In this document: one piece after another, positions 25,901-37,000 of the stretch | How the letters are laid out: each line of letters begins with the position of its first letter | How positions within the stretch are numbered: position 1 is the first letter of the stretch | NCBI GenBank assembly: GCA_000727475.1 | Contig: KL647288.1 | Coordinates: 1,275,285-1,339,284 of the forward strand | Length of the DNA: 64,000 nt | Reading direction: 5' to 3' | Origin: Sarcocystis neurona | Lineage: Eukaryota > Apicomplexa > Conoidasida > Eucoccidiorida > Sarcocystidae | The notes under the pieces: generated by a model | Databases searched by the model: none | What the model saw: the letters and a program-made list of their open reading frames with translations, nothing else | Told to the model about the DNA's origin: nothing | Translations under genes and position numbers: made by a program

Positions 25901-28900
25901 CGGAGAACAGCAGAGGGCGAGCCAGCATCACTCCTGCCTCCGTCACCGCAGCTGCTGTCTTCCTGCGTCGCTCTCCGTAGGCGCGGGCCACGTACAAGCT
26001 TGCTGCTGCTTCTGCGGCCGCTCTCTCCGTCTGCAGCTGGTGGTTCTAGGGCAGCAGCAGCAGCAGTTCGACTTTCCCCGGGAGCAGCCGCAGCGGTAAA
26101 CGGAGCACTTCCTGCAGCAGCCTTCGCGGTCGCAGCCGCCTGCGAGTCCAGCAGGCTGCTCCTGCTGCTGTTGGAGGCGTCGCCTTCTTCTTCTTTTTCT
26201 TCTCGTTCTTCTTCTTCCGCCTCACTGCTCGTATCGAAGGCAGCAGCAGCGAGCAGTTCCGGAGTTCCTCCGCCGTAGTTGCCCACCAGCGTGAGAATTC
26301 CCCCGCGGGTATGTCGTGCTGCAACGCCTGCCACGCGTCGCCACCGCGCTTCCTGCTGCTCTCTGGACGTCTCGAACGTATTGCTTTTCTTTCCTGGCTT
26401 CTCTGTCTTTCCTACTTCTCCTCCTCCTTTCTCTTTTCCTGCGTCTTCTGCTGCTGCGGTTGCTCGCGCTGCTTCTGCTGCAGCTGTTGTTGCGAGGTCC
26501 GGCTGCACCTGCGCCAGCCGCTGTTCCCCAACGCTCGCGCTGCAGGGAGAGAGAGCGAACACCTGTGGCTGCTGCGGCTGCTGCGGCGTCGCTTCCGGCG
26601 GCGATGCAGTTTCGTCGGAATGCGCTGCTGCCGCTGCGTTGACAACGCCGAGGCGTTGCGGGTCGCTGCCGCTGCTGGCGCACAGTTCCGGAGCGCCACT
26701 GTCGTCCTTCTGGCCAAGCGTCGAGTATGACGGCCCTTGCTGCTGCTGTCCTCCCTGCTGCTCGCTAACACTTCGGTAACTCGCGCTGCACGGAAAGTCC
26801 GACGGCTCCGCTGCTGCTCCTGGTGCTGCTGCCGGTGCTGAGTCGGCTGCTGGTGCTGCGTCGACCGGAGTGGCTCTTCCTGCTGCTGCAGCTGCTGCGT
26901 CTGTGACTGCTGCTGCTTCTTCGACAGACATCAGCTGTTCAAGAGCAGCTGCTGCTGGTTGCGGCAGAGCACCTGCTGCTGCTGATTCTGCGAGCACTCG
27001 TTCGTCGGGTGAAGGCAGGGAAGCTGCTGCTGCTGCTGCATCCCAGTCTTCGTGTGTGTCCTGAGATGTTGCTGCTGTTAACGCTGCCGTTGCTGCTGCA
27101 GCGGGCCCTTCCTCCGCTTCCTCCTCCTCAGCTGCACCACCGGCAACGTCCCCCGCCAGCGGCGCCGGCCCGGGTGCTGCTGCTGCAAGGGGTGTCTCCT
27201 CCTCGCGTGCCTCACGTGGCACGGTCCCGGAGGGCGGCGGGCACGCTGGTGCGCCTGTTGCTGCAATTTCTAAGGCAGCGGCGACAGCAGGAGGTGCTGC
27301 AGCTGCCGCAGAACTCGCAGCCACGTCCATATCGGTTCCTTCTCTGTCTGTGGGAGGAAGCAAAGGAATCTGGACAGCAGCGGCAGAACACGCATCTCCA
27401 GGAGGAGAGGAAGAGGGAGATGGAGAAGAAGCAGCAGCAGCAGGCGGAGCCAGTAGAGCATTTTCTTCGTGAGCTCCTGGTAGTGCTGCTGCTGGCGCTC
27501 GGGCTTCGGCTGAAGAATTTGCAGGAGGGGACTGTACAGCAGGAGCAGGGGCACTGCTGGTGGTCGTTGTAGGAGGAACCGCAGCAACAAAGGCGTTTCG
27601 CTCTGCTGCTGCTTCTCTCTCCAGCACAGAAACTGCAGCAGAGACAGAGACGCGTGCCGCTGCGCCGCCTCGGGCGGAGAGCTGGTCTTGCCGTGGCAGC
27701 GTGCGCATGACCTCGTCCCGCAGCCACGCCCAGGCGCGGGCAGACTCCATCGGAACGGTAAGAGGCCACGACATTTCTTCTTCCTCTAGTATTGCTGCCA
27801 GAATCGCTGCTCGACGCGCAGCAGCGGCTGTTTCTTCTTCTGTGGCTTCGGCCGGCAACGCAGCATCAGCGGCAGCATACGCGAGGTTGCTGAGGCCCGA
27901 GGACGCACCGGTGGGGGAGAAGGACGGGCAGCCAGGAGGTAGCAGCGCAGCCGAAGAAGCAGCAACGGAATGAGAAGGAAAGGGAAGAGGGGCCACAGGC
28001 GCAGCAGCAGCACTCGGCAAGCCAGCAAGAACCGGAGCAGCACCAGCGCCACGTGCACCTCCTGCAGAAGCAGCAGGCTCGTCGTCGCCAGCAGGAGGCA
28101 TCGCGGTGCGGGGATCTGCAGCAGCAGCACGCGGACATGCGGCAGCGGCAGCAGCAGCAGTCGCGCTGTCGTCACCGGCAGCTGCGACAGGTGACGCAGG
28201 TCCACGTGGGGTTTGTGGGGCCGGGCGGAGGGGGGGGAGTGGCGGCGAGACGGCGACAGCGCCCTGCGCAGGAAGAGAACTGGGTGTGGAAACAGCAGCT
28301 GCAGCAGCTCGAAAAAGAGCAGGAGGAGGAGCGACGGGTTGATCTGGTGCTGCTGCTGCAGCAGGGGGGGCAGGAGAATGACGACCAGCAGTGGAAGCGA
28401 CTGCGCCTGTCGCTGAAGCAGCTGCCCAGACAGGTGAAGCCTCCTTCGTAACCGCCTCACCTACAGTCGCCGCAGCAGTCTTGGGAGCTTCTTCACCGAC
28501 CGCAGCTGCTGCTGACTGCTGCTGGTGCTGCGTTTCAGCGTGTTGCTGCTGTTTCTGCGTAGGCGAAGACTGCGTCTGCCGCAGCTCGTGCTGGTGTTGC
28601 TGCTGCTCCTGGTCGCCCGGACGCTCTTGCTGCTGCTCCTGTTGCTGGTCCAGGGCCGGTGCCTCAGGTGGCTGCGAGCTCTGCAGGGCGAAGGGCTGCT
28701 GCGGCGGCCGCGTCTCGTGCACGCGAGCAGCAACAGCAGCAGCGAAGGGCGGCTGAACGAAAAGACTCCGCTTCTGTTTTTCGGCTGCTGCCTGTCCTGC
28801 AGCAGCTGTCGCCGCGGGCGGAGACAAAGTACTTCCCGCTGCTGCTGCTGGTGCAGGCGCTGCAGCGCGCGTCTTCAGCCCTGGAGTCGCGGTATACAGA

Positions 28901-29025
28901 CGCCGCGCCCCGCGGTATCCTCCCCCTGCTCTGCGAAGACGGCAGCAGAACAGCACTAAGACGACGAGCGCATGCACTTGCAATGCCAAGATAGTTTTCC
29001 AAAGAAATAACTTCTTCTCTGCCTT
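13385..29025 (-). CDS. Giant Gln-rich coiled-coil protein, at least 7 exons
   Basis: Proposed exons, in transcription order: 23632-29025 (open; 5' limit uncertain), 22676-23185, 19742-21337, 17481-18311, 16909-16980, 13634-13702 and 13385-13432. Each junction has a GT donor (GTAAGT, GTAGGC, GTACGT, GTACTT, GTAGGG, GTAAAT) and an AG acceptor, and every intron is in phase 0; the last exon ends in TGA. Product is about 2,800 aa. Exon 1 is Ala/Ser/Glu-rich with two less repetitive islands: one around 27690-27790 (contains MSWPLTVPMESARAWAWLRD) and one around 24447-24555 (contains AMLRAQLKILLNFAVARVP). From exon 2 on it is Gln/Glu-rich heptad-like coiled coil, ending LEREKKRLTMRLDYVQRSL then a short basic tail. 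No motor, kinase or other catalytic motif was seen; a structural or cytoskeletal scaffold is an inference. The start is unresolved: the frame opens after TAG at 29026-29028 without an early ATG, so a small upstream first exon is likely. More exons in the 13.7-16.9 kb intron are possible. Confidence 0.7.
13476..13511. repeat. (AT)18 dinucleotide microsatellite
   Basis: An uninterrupted alternating AT run lying just upstream (minus sense) of the last proposed exon of the coiled-coil gene, inside its final intron. Confidence 0.9.
13745..16850. repeat. Intron filled with AT microsatellites and a CAG block
   Basis: The 3.2-kb interval between the proposed exons 13634-13702 and 16909-16980 contains TATA/CATA tracts (13745-14235, 14455-14690, 16170-16480, 16580-16800), TCTA tracts (14840-14995), a purine-rich stretch (14240-14450) and a trinucleotide-repeat block (about 15080-16100) reading CAG on the plus strand, that is CTG in the sense of the surrounding gene. 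Open frames here on both strands are repeat-driven. Small extra exons cannot be excluded. Confidence 0.65.
18312..19741 (-). other. Intron of the coiled-coil gene with inverted-sense repeats
   Basis: Begins at a GTACGT donor (19736-19741) and ends at a TTGCTGCCGTAG acceptor. The plus strand shows CAG/GCA repeats, so the sense strand reads CTG, opposite to both flanking exons. Joining the exons gives a continuous coiled coil: LSQLAERDAT followed by LKEREKERERLADTERQLEE. Confidence 0.7.
21338..22675 (-). other. Intron of the coiled-coil gene with AT microsatellite
   Basis: Lies between a GTAGGC donor (22670-22675) and a GGTTGGGCAG acceptor. It includes TATA and TCTC/TCTA tracts at about 21780-21970 and otherwise unremarkable sequence. 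Phase 0 on both sides. Confidence 0.65.
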
Positions 29026-29028
29026 CTA

Positions 29029-29587
29029 GTTGACAACACGCGACACAGACACACAAATATCTGTACAAATAGACCTACACAAATTGACACGTACCCATAC
29101 ATATGTATACATAGATACGCGTGTATGCATACATATACATATATATATACATTTCTGCGCGTCTCTCGGCGAGAAGAAAGAGAACAGCCTCTGTGCGAAG
29201 ACAGATGTCAGGACGCACACGGGCGCAGGCAGCAAAATCGACACGTGTGCATGCACGCGAAGGCAGGAAGCTCTGCTCCTCGTCCCTCGGGTCATTCTCC
29301 ACAGAGCCGCAGACGCCTGCAACGCGCTGTACATACACCAAGGAAGACGCGGAGAAGGCACCACTACCTGTACAGGTCTATATCTGGACAGACGCAGGCA
29401 GATATATACAGATATATGAACCACACGTTAAATATATATATATATATATGTGTGCTTTACACATGTGTATATGTATACTGTAAAGACGTGCGTCTGCACC
29501 TATATTTGGCGGTTTTATATATCTACGTGTACGTATATATATATACATATGTGTATTGAGTTAAGCATCGCAGAAACCGCTGACTGC
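29029..29587. other. Short intergenic stretch between Sec16-like and coiled-coil genes
   Basis: Contains AT microsatellites (29090-29150 and 29405-29550). A small first coding exon for the downstream minus-strand gene is expected somewhere here; the best candidate frame has an ATG near 29334 and a hydrophobic stretch, but I could not fix its splice junction. Confidence 0.5.
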
Positions 29588-31011
29588 TCAGCAGACGCTT
29601 CGAAAGTTGATCTCCACACGTTGTTGATAGGCGCAGCAGGCAAGATCAGCAGCTGCCGAGTGAACGTCCACCAAATCTAACCGGGTGAAGCCTGTGGGGC
29701 CGGGTGGTGGGGGAGGGCCTGCAGCACTGCCGTCTGCCGCTGTTCCTGCCGCCGGCTTCTGCAGGGCCGCAGGTGGCGGTGGCGGGGGCAGCGTCTCTTT
29801 CTCAACCAGGTGCTCCTCGCCTCGGACTACCCATCGCTTCAGTTCTTCGTTGTAGTACATCTTGTTCTCCTCTCCCATCTACGGCAGCAGGAAGAGCAGC
29901 GGCAACAGCAAGAGCAGCAGCAGGCACAGCAGCACTTGATACGGGCAAACCCAGCAGTCCGGCCACCTCTAGCCACACAGCAGCAGCGGCAGGCAGCACG
30001 CGCAAGACGGCAGCAAGGACCCCGCGTCCCTCGTGCAGCTGCCACGGAGGAGCAGCATATTCAAAGACTCTAAAGGAGGGCGCGCAAACAGGTACACCCG
30101 CCCGCAGTAGCAGCAGCAGCACGAGTCCCGAGCAGCAGGACCGCCTGCTCTGCATGTACGCAAAAGCAGGGCGAAGCAGGCGACAGCAGCAGAGCAGCGG
30201 CGCACACGCGCGCGCAGACGTACGTGGGCGACGGTAGCTCTTCCTTCTTCCTCTTCTCCGTCGGCCGCCGCCTTCCGCCCGAAGAGCGATGCAAACCAGC
30301 CTGTTAGCAGCAGACACAGCAAAAAAGGCAGCAGTAAGGGCAGCAGGGGACCATCAGCAGTGGTGCTGGGGCGGAATATGATACAGAGAAAAGTTGTCCT
30401 GGCCGAAGTACCACACACACGCGCGGCATGTACTCCTCTGTCTAGATAGTTCAGACGTGTGTGCCCCTCCATCAAACACGTAGACATGTACGCAGACACA
30501 GAGATATAAAGCTACTACTATATAAACATTTCTATATACATGTATATACACAAGTACCCACACACATACACACACGGGGGACTGCCTGCACGCATGCAAA
30601 TGTATATGTATATATATATGGATGTATACGTGTACGCATGCGTATACCCATATATACATATATATACGGATGTCCACCTATTTTTATGCGTGTGCATGTT
30701 TTGGTAGGCCTGCGGAAGGAAAAATCAGAGAGAGAGCGGCTCACGTTGACGACCCATGGCTAGCAAAGGTCTTTGGCGTCTTGTGCGGGGTCCCCCTGCG
30801 GAACAGAAGCAGCTGTTGAAGAAGCTGCTGCTGCCGAAGAAGTCGTCGTTTGCTGTCGCTAGGAACACCCGGCCAGGTGCTGCTGTTGCTGCTGCCTTGG
30901 TCCGGGCGACTATGCCTCTTTCTTCACTTACTGAAAGCCGTCTCGGTGATATGCTGCGGCCATACTACCGCCGCGGGGCCGACGGGCAGACGAACATCGA
31001 TATTTACATAT
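29588..31011 (-). CDS. SEC16: Sec16-like COPII scaffold, C-terminal exons (partial)
   Basis: Four exons join in phase: 30932-31011, 30745-30858, 30224-30300 and 29588-29878. Donors are GTAAGT, GTGAGC and GTACGT; acceptors end CCTAG, CTAACAG and CTGCCGTAG. The product ends RWFASLFGRK, an acidic linker, then HMGEENKMYYNEELKRWVVR, then a polyproline stretch and a LVDVH tail. From established knowledge, the order WF-x-x-LFG, then GE-x-x-(F/M)YY-(D/N)E-x-LKRWV, then PPPP is the conserved C-terminal segment of Sec16, which organises ER exit sites and binds COPII coat proteins. The large central helical (ACE1-type) domain should lie upstream; I cannot find it in the 8 kb at higher coordinates, so this entry is incomplete at its 5' end. 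The first joined exon reads VNIDVRLPVGPAAVVWPQHI, which I do not recognise. The 30859-30931 intron is only 73 bp. Confidence 0.72.
30475..30685. repeat. AT/CATA microsatellite in Sec16-like intron
   Basis: TATATATG/CATATA and ACACAC tracts fill much of the intron between the proposed exons 30745-30858 and 30224-30300. Confidence 0.75.
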
Positions 31012-34000
31012 CTGCGAGTAAATGTGGATAAATTTTTTTTCTTCGTTTACGCCGTGAAACAGAGATCCATGCGTCTGCAGATCACACGCATATCGTCAGT
31101 CTGTATCGGGCTTCAGCGGAAGCGGCTGTGCTACGCGCATGCACCTTCTTTTTTGCTGGCGATTCATCAAAAGGAAGAGAGCCGCGTCTACAAAGGGAGG
31201 CAGGGGCACAGACAGATAGAGGAAGAGAGACACGCTGACCGAGAGGAAGACGGCAGAGAGCGGGAAATTGAAAGTGAGAGAAAAACACAGAAAAAGGCAG
31301 ACAGAGCGAAAGATAAGAAAGACAGAGACAGAAAGGGGACAAAAGGCAGAAAGAAGGAGAGCGAGAAAAACGCAGAAAGGCAGGCACGTAGAGGAAGACC
31401 TAAAGGCAGACAGAGAGGAGGAAAACGACTGAAAGGAGAGAGAGAGGGAGAAAGATAGAAAGGCAGCCAAAGAAAAAGATGTAATGGGAGAAAGCTCTAC
31501 ATTTCGTTATGGGGCCTCCCCCTGCAGGCGCTAGAAGTAGTCAAGGAGAACACTCAAAGACGGGAAAGCGAGACAAAGACCCTCTTACGGCCACTCGTCC
31601 TGTAGGGTGATTCACCCGGGGAAGGTAACAGGCACAGGAACAAACGAGAAACAGATCACTCACACAGAGTAAACTCAGATATACACAGACACGTACATAT
31701 ATGTGGAGAAAGAGGAGAGGTGAATATACCGGATACGGACTCTTACGTACACGTATCACCCACGCACCGAGTAAACATGTATATGGAGAGAGGTAGAGAG
31801 AAAGAACGGAGAGAGAAAGAGAGACAGAGACGTGCACATATATATCTTTACAGACGTGCAGCTAGGTACATGTGTACGGGCATGCAGATTAAACACACGT
31901 GTATATACAGATGTCAGTAAATAATGGAATTACGGAGTTACGGTATATAAAAAGGGCCTCACGCACGTGTTTCTTTGTTTGCTGGCGCGTTTAACACACG
32001 CATACACACAGACTCAGAGATGACGGTACGCACGCCCACATAAAATATCAACGTAAATATACAATGAAATGCACGAACTGACACCTGCAGAGGATTCCTG
32101 GCGATTGTCTCTGCCTCAGACCATAAAAACACGGAAATGCAAGTTGCGCACTGCTGATTTTACAGTTTGGGAGGCACTGTGCAAAAAGGTCCATAGGATA
32201 CATTAGTCCAGCTCGAGATGTCAGTTTCTCTCGCCGTTGCGATGACGCGTTTCCACGTCGGACACAGTATGTTGCCGACCCAACGTTGGAAAAAAAATCA
32301 CGCCCTGTGTTGCACACATATCCTTGGGGCGCGTTCAACGTCAGAGAAACTTAAGATGTACGTTGCATGCAGTCCAGTCGAAAACTCGATCGATCCGTGC
32401 TCTCCAAGGATTAGACGAGGAGGGTGCAGCACAGCACCATTCCACCCACACAGATACATATGTGCTACTCTCTGCCGGTGTTAACGTCTGTGACGATGTA
32501 CGTAAACCTCGGCGTGATTACCTGCCTCTCGCGAATGTATCGAAACAGGTACAGAAACACATTTAACAAATGTATTCAACAGGGAAACTACGTTGCGACA
32601 GGAGAAAAAACCACGAGCGACAATGCCCACGGTACTCCACACCGGCTAATTTCTCGTGGCCTTGCGCAGAGACGCGAAAAACTACATCAGTCCTCCGGGA
32701 GAGTTCTTCGCACAGAGTATGGGGATCTTATTCAGTGTTTATGGTTGGGCACACACGCGGCTACAAATTGGAGCATGTGGTTATAAATCGACACGTGCAT
32801 ATGCTGGTAAAACTGGCTACATAAATACCCTGCGTGGGTGTTCCTGCGGCAACGTACGCGCAGACTAGAGCACGAAGACTACAGACGCCGCTGAAGTTTA
32901 GCAAAGTTCTTTTCTGCAAGGGGAGAAGGGCGGAGCTGGAGAGGCATGTTCGGCGCAGGAAGGCCAGGCAAACGCTCGTCGATAGCCGAGATAGTCACTC
33001 AGCGGTCCTTATGGGTACACACAGAAGATCGCAAGCAGGTGTGACAACATCATAATCGCAGCTTCGGAGGAACTTTTCACGCCCATAGGTATAATAAGTT
33101 ATATTTATGCAATGGAACACGTGGCACAAGGATACGACAAGCAACAAATTGCGTAGGACAAGACTGACCGCAGCCAAAGAACAGAGTACAACTTTTGGTC
33201 CAGAAGACAGCTTTCTTCTTATTAGCATCCCTTCAAATATGCAAAACAGACTGTTCCCCTGGACAGCCTTTAAGATGTGCAAGTTCATGCGTGCATGAAA
33301 ATATGTTGCCGCGGGTCACGGGGACAGGGTGAGCGTCGGAGAAAGACACCGGAAGGGGAGAACGCCAAAAGGCACTGCACAGCGCAGTTACTCGTGTATA
33401 GAGCGGGCAACAGGAAAAGTGAACGCACAAAACGACTTTCTGCTTGCATGTATCTCCCTACGCGTCGAAACTGAGAAAAGAGAAAAACGGATACACAACA
33501 GGTCTAGTCCAAGATGAGATTTCGTCCCCTCCTTCCCTCTGCGGTGAAGCGACAGAACTGCCTGGAGGGGCTCTGCGTGGCGGTGGGCGGATGCGGTGAC
33601 ATGACGGCGGTCGCAGCGGAGGCCTGCATACGGGTGATTGTGCCTCACTTAGAGAGTCAAAGGTAGAATTTTTTAAGGAGAGCTATATTCGGCAATTTTG
33701 TAGGGGAAGGCCTGCAAGATGCTCAGTTACGGGTTAGCGTTGCCGTAGTGTTTAGGATAAAAAGCAGAACAACGGCTGGAGATGGCGTGTATGCCGGTGT
33801 GAGCAGTGAGAAGGCACGCAAGAAGAACGCAGAAGCTGATGTACACAAACACTTTAGCGCCCACTTGTAATGCCAGTGCAACTTTTACGCGAGATCAGAA
33901 GGGAATGCAGCCAGCGATGCACATTTGTCCCCTAGGCTTCTAACTACCCCTCGGCACATCGATGCGAAGCGGCACAGCGAACACAAATACTTTCTACCGC

Positions 34001-37000
34001 ATATGTTTACGATTAGGCAAGCGAAGCCGATAGCAACCGAAGCGTAGCAGAAGCGAGCAGTTGAGTTTCTGGGTGGTCGCCGCCTCACTCATTTCGACAA
34101 GCTTGAGTGCCTTATACCTGCGGGGCCAACGGCAGATGCTAGAATTTGCGACCGGGTGTTTTGATGCTTTTCCCCCGTTACAACATTGTAACTGCGAAAG
34201 GAGCCAAACAGAAGCAGAACCAAAAAGTACTCACACAACGTACAATAAATTGTGCAGGGGAGCTGAAACACTACAGTTCTGCACCATCACGTACTTCCCT
34301 TTGAACCAGTTGGCGTTCTGCTTCGCATTCAAACTGTAGAAGACAAACAGAAAAGCTAAATGTTTCTGAGGGACAGGCAGTTACTCAGACTGGCCGACGG
34401 CCACAAACAACCAGAGATGGGTCGCTGCTTAGCGACTTTTGCATCCGCACTCGTGAGATGTACGCCTAGCTGTAGGCCTAGCTCGACGACCAACTTCTTT
34501 CCGGTTAGCCGGGCTACAAACCATACGAAGCCAGCTCGACGTGATACAGAAGCGGTGAGGTTGTCATCCCAGTGAAGTAGCACCAGCAAACGACAGCACC
34601 GTGGGAGCCATGGCCAAAAATCCGAAGAATAAGCTGCAGAGAAATCGAAGTACAGGATCACCGACGTGGTCACGCATCCGCACGGGCTATAAACTACGCT
34701 CATAAAGCAATACCGTAGTTTAAAGATTTCGTCCTCCGAAAGCTGTGCTTTGGGTCATAACTAGAAGCTGCAAGAAAACAGTGCCTTCCGCATCTGGAGT
34801 GCTGCTACGCGGACGAAGACCGTTGAGAGAGAAAAGGGGGAACACACACGAGGACTGATGCACTCGCACACAGGACAAGCATAAATATTCTACTTGGATG
34901 TTGCCTTTCTTGGACAGAATCTGGTGCTCAGTGCATACGAGTTTGATATTACGGTGATTACCGTCCTGGTATGTTTACCGGACCAATGGAATCACACTGC
35001 GCACTGGCGCTGCTGGAGCTGCCGGGTACACATCAGCTGTGTTGCACAGGTCTGCGTGTGGCGTTCAGTGAAGAAGCACTGGCTCAAGTAAAGTAGATCG
35101 AGAACACACAGAAACGCCTAACATGGGGACAGTTTTTCCAGCGGTAGGGATAAGGTGGTCGACAGCGTTGCAACTGAGAGAGAGAAAGTGATAGTGACGT
35201 ACCACCATCGCAAGTAGAACCTTCTCACTGCAGACGGGCACAGGGTGTCGTGTAAGGTGACTATACAAATTAGAACTCCTGCGGACAGGCAGCGTATTCT
35301 GAGAGTGATGCTTTTTGTTGGGGCAGAGGAGAGAAACATTTTTGAACAGCTCGGGTGATGAACTGGACGAAGAAGTACTTCCACTGTGAACCTGTAACAG
35401 GAGATCTGTAGATCAGAAATAAACGTCACCCTGACGCCACGACTTGTGCGAAGCGGGTCTAGTCTGATAAACTTGCTGCCTAGTTGCAAAGCCAAACCGT
35501 TTCAACTATCTGTCAAAAAGGTGACAAGAGATTACGTTGGCTCAACAAGGGGTCAGTCGGTGTTTACGAGAATGGTGTATGCAAGACTGGTAGCTGTCGA
35601 CCACATGTGGTACCTATGTTTCAGTCGGAGATGGGAAGTAACAGCGGGCAAAGATCCCGCTGGAGAGGCGAGGAAGCAAACCGTAGTGAACCGTTCCAGC
35701 GAGAGTAGAATCTCTGAAGGACAGATCGATGGTGTGCACGCCAGGCTGCATCCACATTGCCTTTTCGAGAATGATAGTCCACTACGTGTAGTGACAGAAC
35801 TAGATATCGTCGTGCAAAATATAAGCAGTGCAGAAAGTGTGGAAATTTTAGTAACGAGTGACTGATGGAAACTGACCATTGGAGAAGTGTGGAAGTGTGC
35901 TCCATCGACTGTTTGGCTTGTCGTAGTAGACGATTGGGTGCCCTGGAGGGCTGAATTGTTCGCACGAGAATCCCGTAGGCTGTCTGCACAAAAGGGGTAC
36001 AAGTGTTCCCACGCATGTGCATAGGCACAGCGGTTTACGGATCAATGGAATATATGACGACCCCTTAGATTGAACAAGGGAATCTGTGTTGCGCAGGACA
36101 GCTTCACGGGAGTGCAAATGATTACTAACGTAAATTGGGGTTATCGCAGCCTACGCCAGTACACGCGATACGGAGGACAGAGGTACGACGACCCCTCAAC
36201 ATGGAAGCAACTGCTCATCCAGTAACAGCCGAGCAGGGGGGCTATCAGCCGCGCCTAGTCACTCTCGCCGTGAGTTTCATGTAGGCGAGTTTCCTTGCGG
36301 AAGTCACCTGTTTTCCTACCCTCCTTCTACGTCAGGAATAACTAGCCATTGACGTGATTTTTTTCACTGCCAGGGGTATGGAACGAAATCCAATCTTCAA
36401 AGGGGAATTTGCCGCCCGGGTGCCTACCAGAGCACATACCCCCCTTATAAACGCTCCTATCATTAACGCCCATACATGTAGGCAGGAAGAAACGAGTAGC
36501 GAGCAGCTCCAGAGCTGGGAAAGGCCAGTAGCACGGACGAAATGCGTAACATTTACTGTCCATATTTGGAATTCGCAAAGAGGGGGAATGTCTACAAGCG
36601 TCGACAAGAGGCTGCTCTACACCTGTCTGAGCGGCAAGGTACCGGCGCTGGATGATGACCTGCGTATGTGAAATCTCCTGAATGCCAGAGGCTAAACATT
36701 ACAATTCATTTCGCCTCTGTCTGTGCACAAGACTCTCAGAGCAGCACTTGACAGGCATCAATCAGTTTACACTTTCAAAGTGAGGAATTCCGCACCATGT
36801 ATGTCCTGCATGTACTTGGTTTAGAAAAAAGGTATTTCGACCCCTGCCGTGGGCAACGACAAGCACCGTGACATGCTTCAGCAACCTACACATCACAGAC
36901 ACCGGCGAACGGCGTACCGCCGTGGGAGTTGCGGGGGGTGGAAGTAGGAAGACGGAAAGTAGATAATTGCGTCCACCTTCAAGATGACTACCATCTAGGT

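Noticed and set aside
25160..26278. Plus-strand 372-codon Ala/Ser-rich frame
   Set aside because: Antisense to the 5.4-kb minus exon, no splice-signal or domain support, while the minus frame runs five times longer.
30850..31458. Plus-strand frame rich in Arg/Glu/Lys, RS-protein-like at its end
   Set aside because: Comes from a GA-rich purine tract; no start context or splice support, and its first part is antisense to Sec16 exons.
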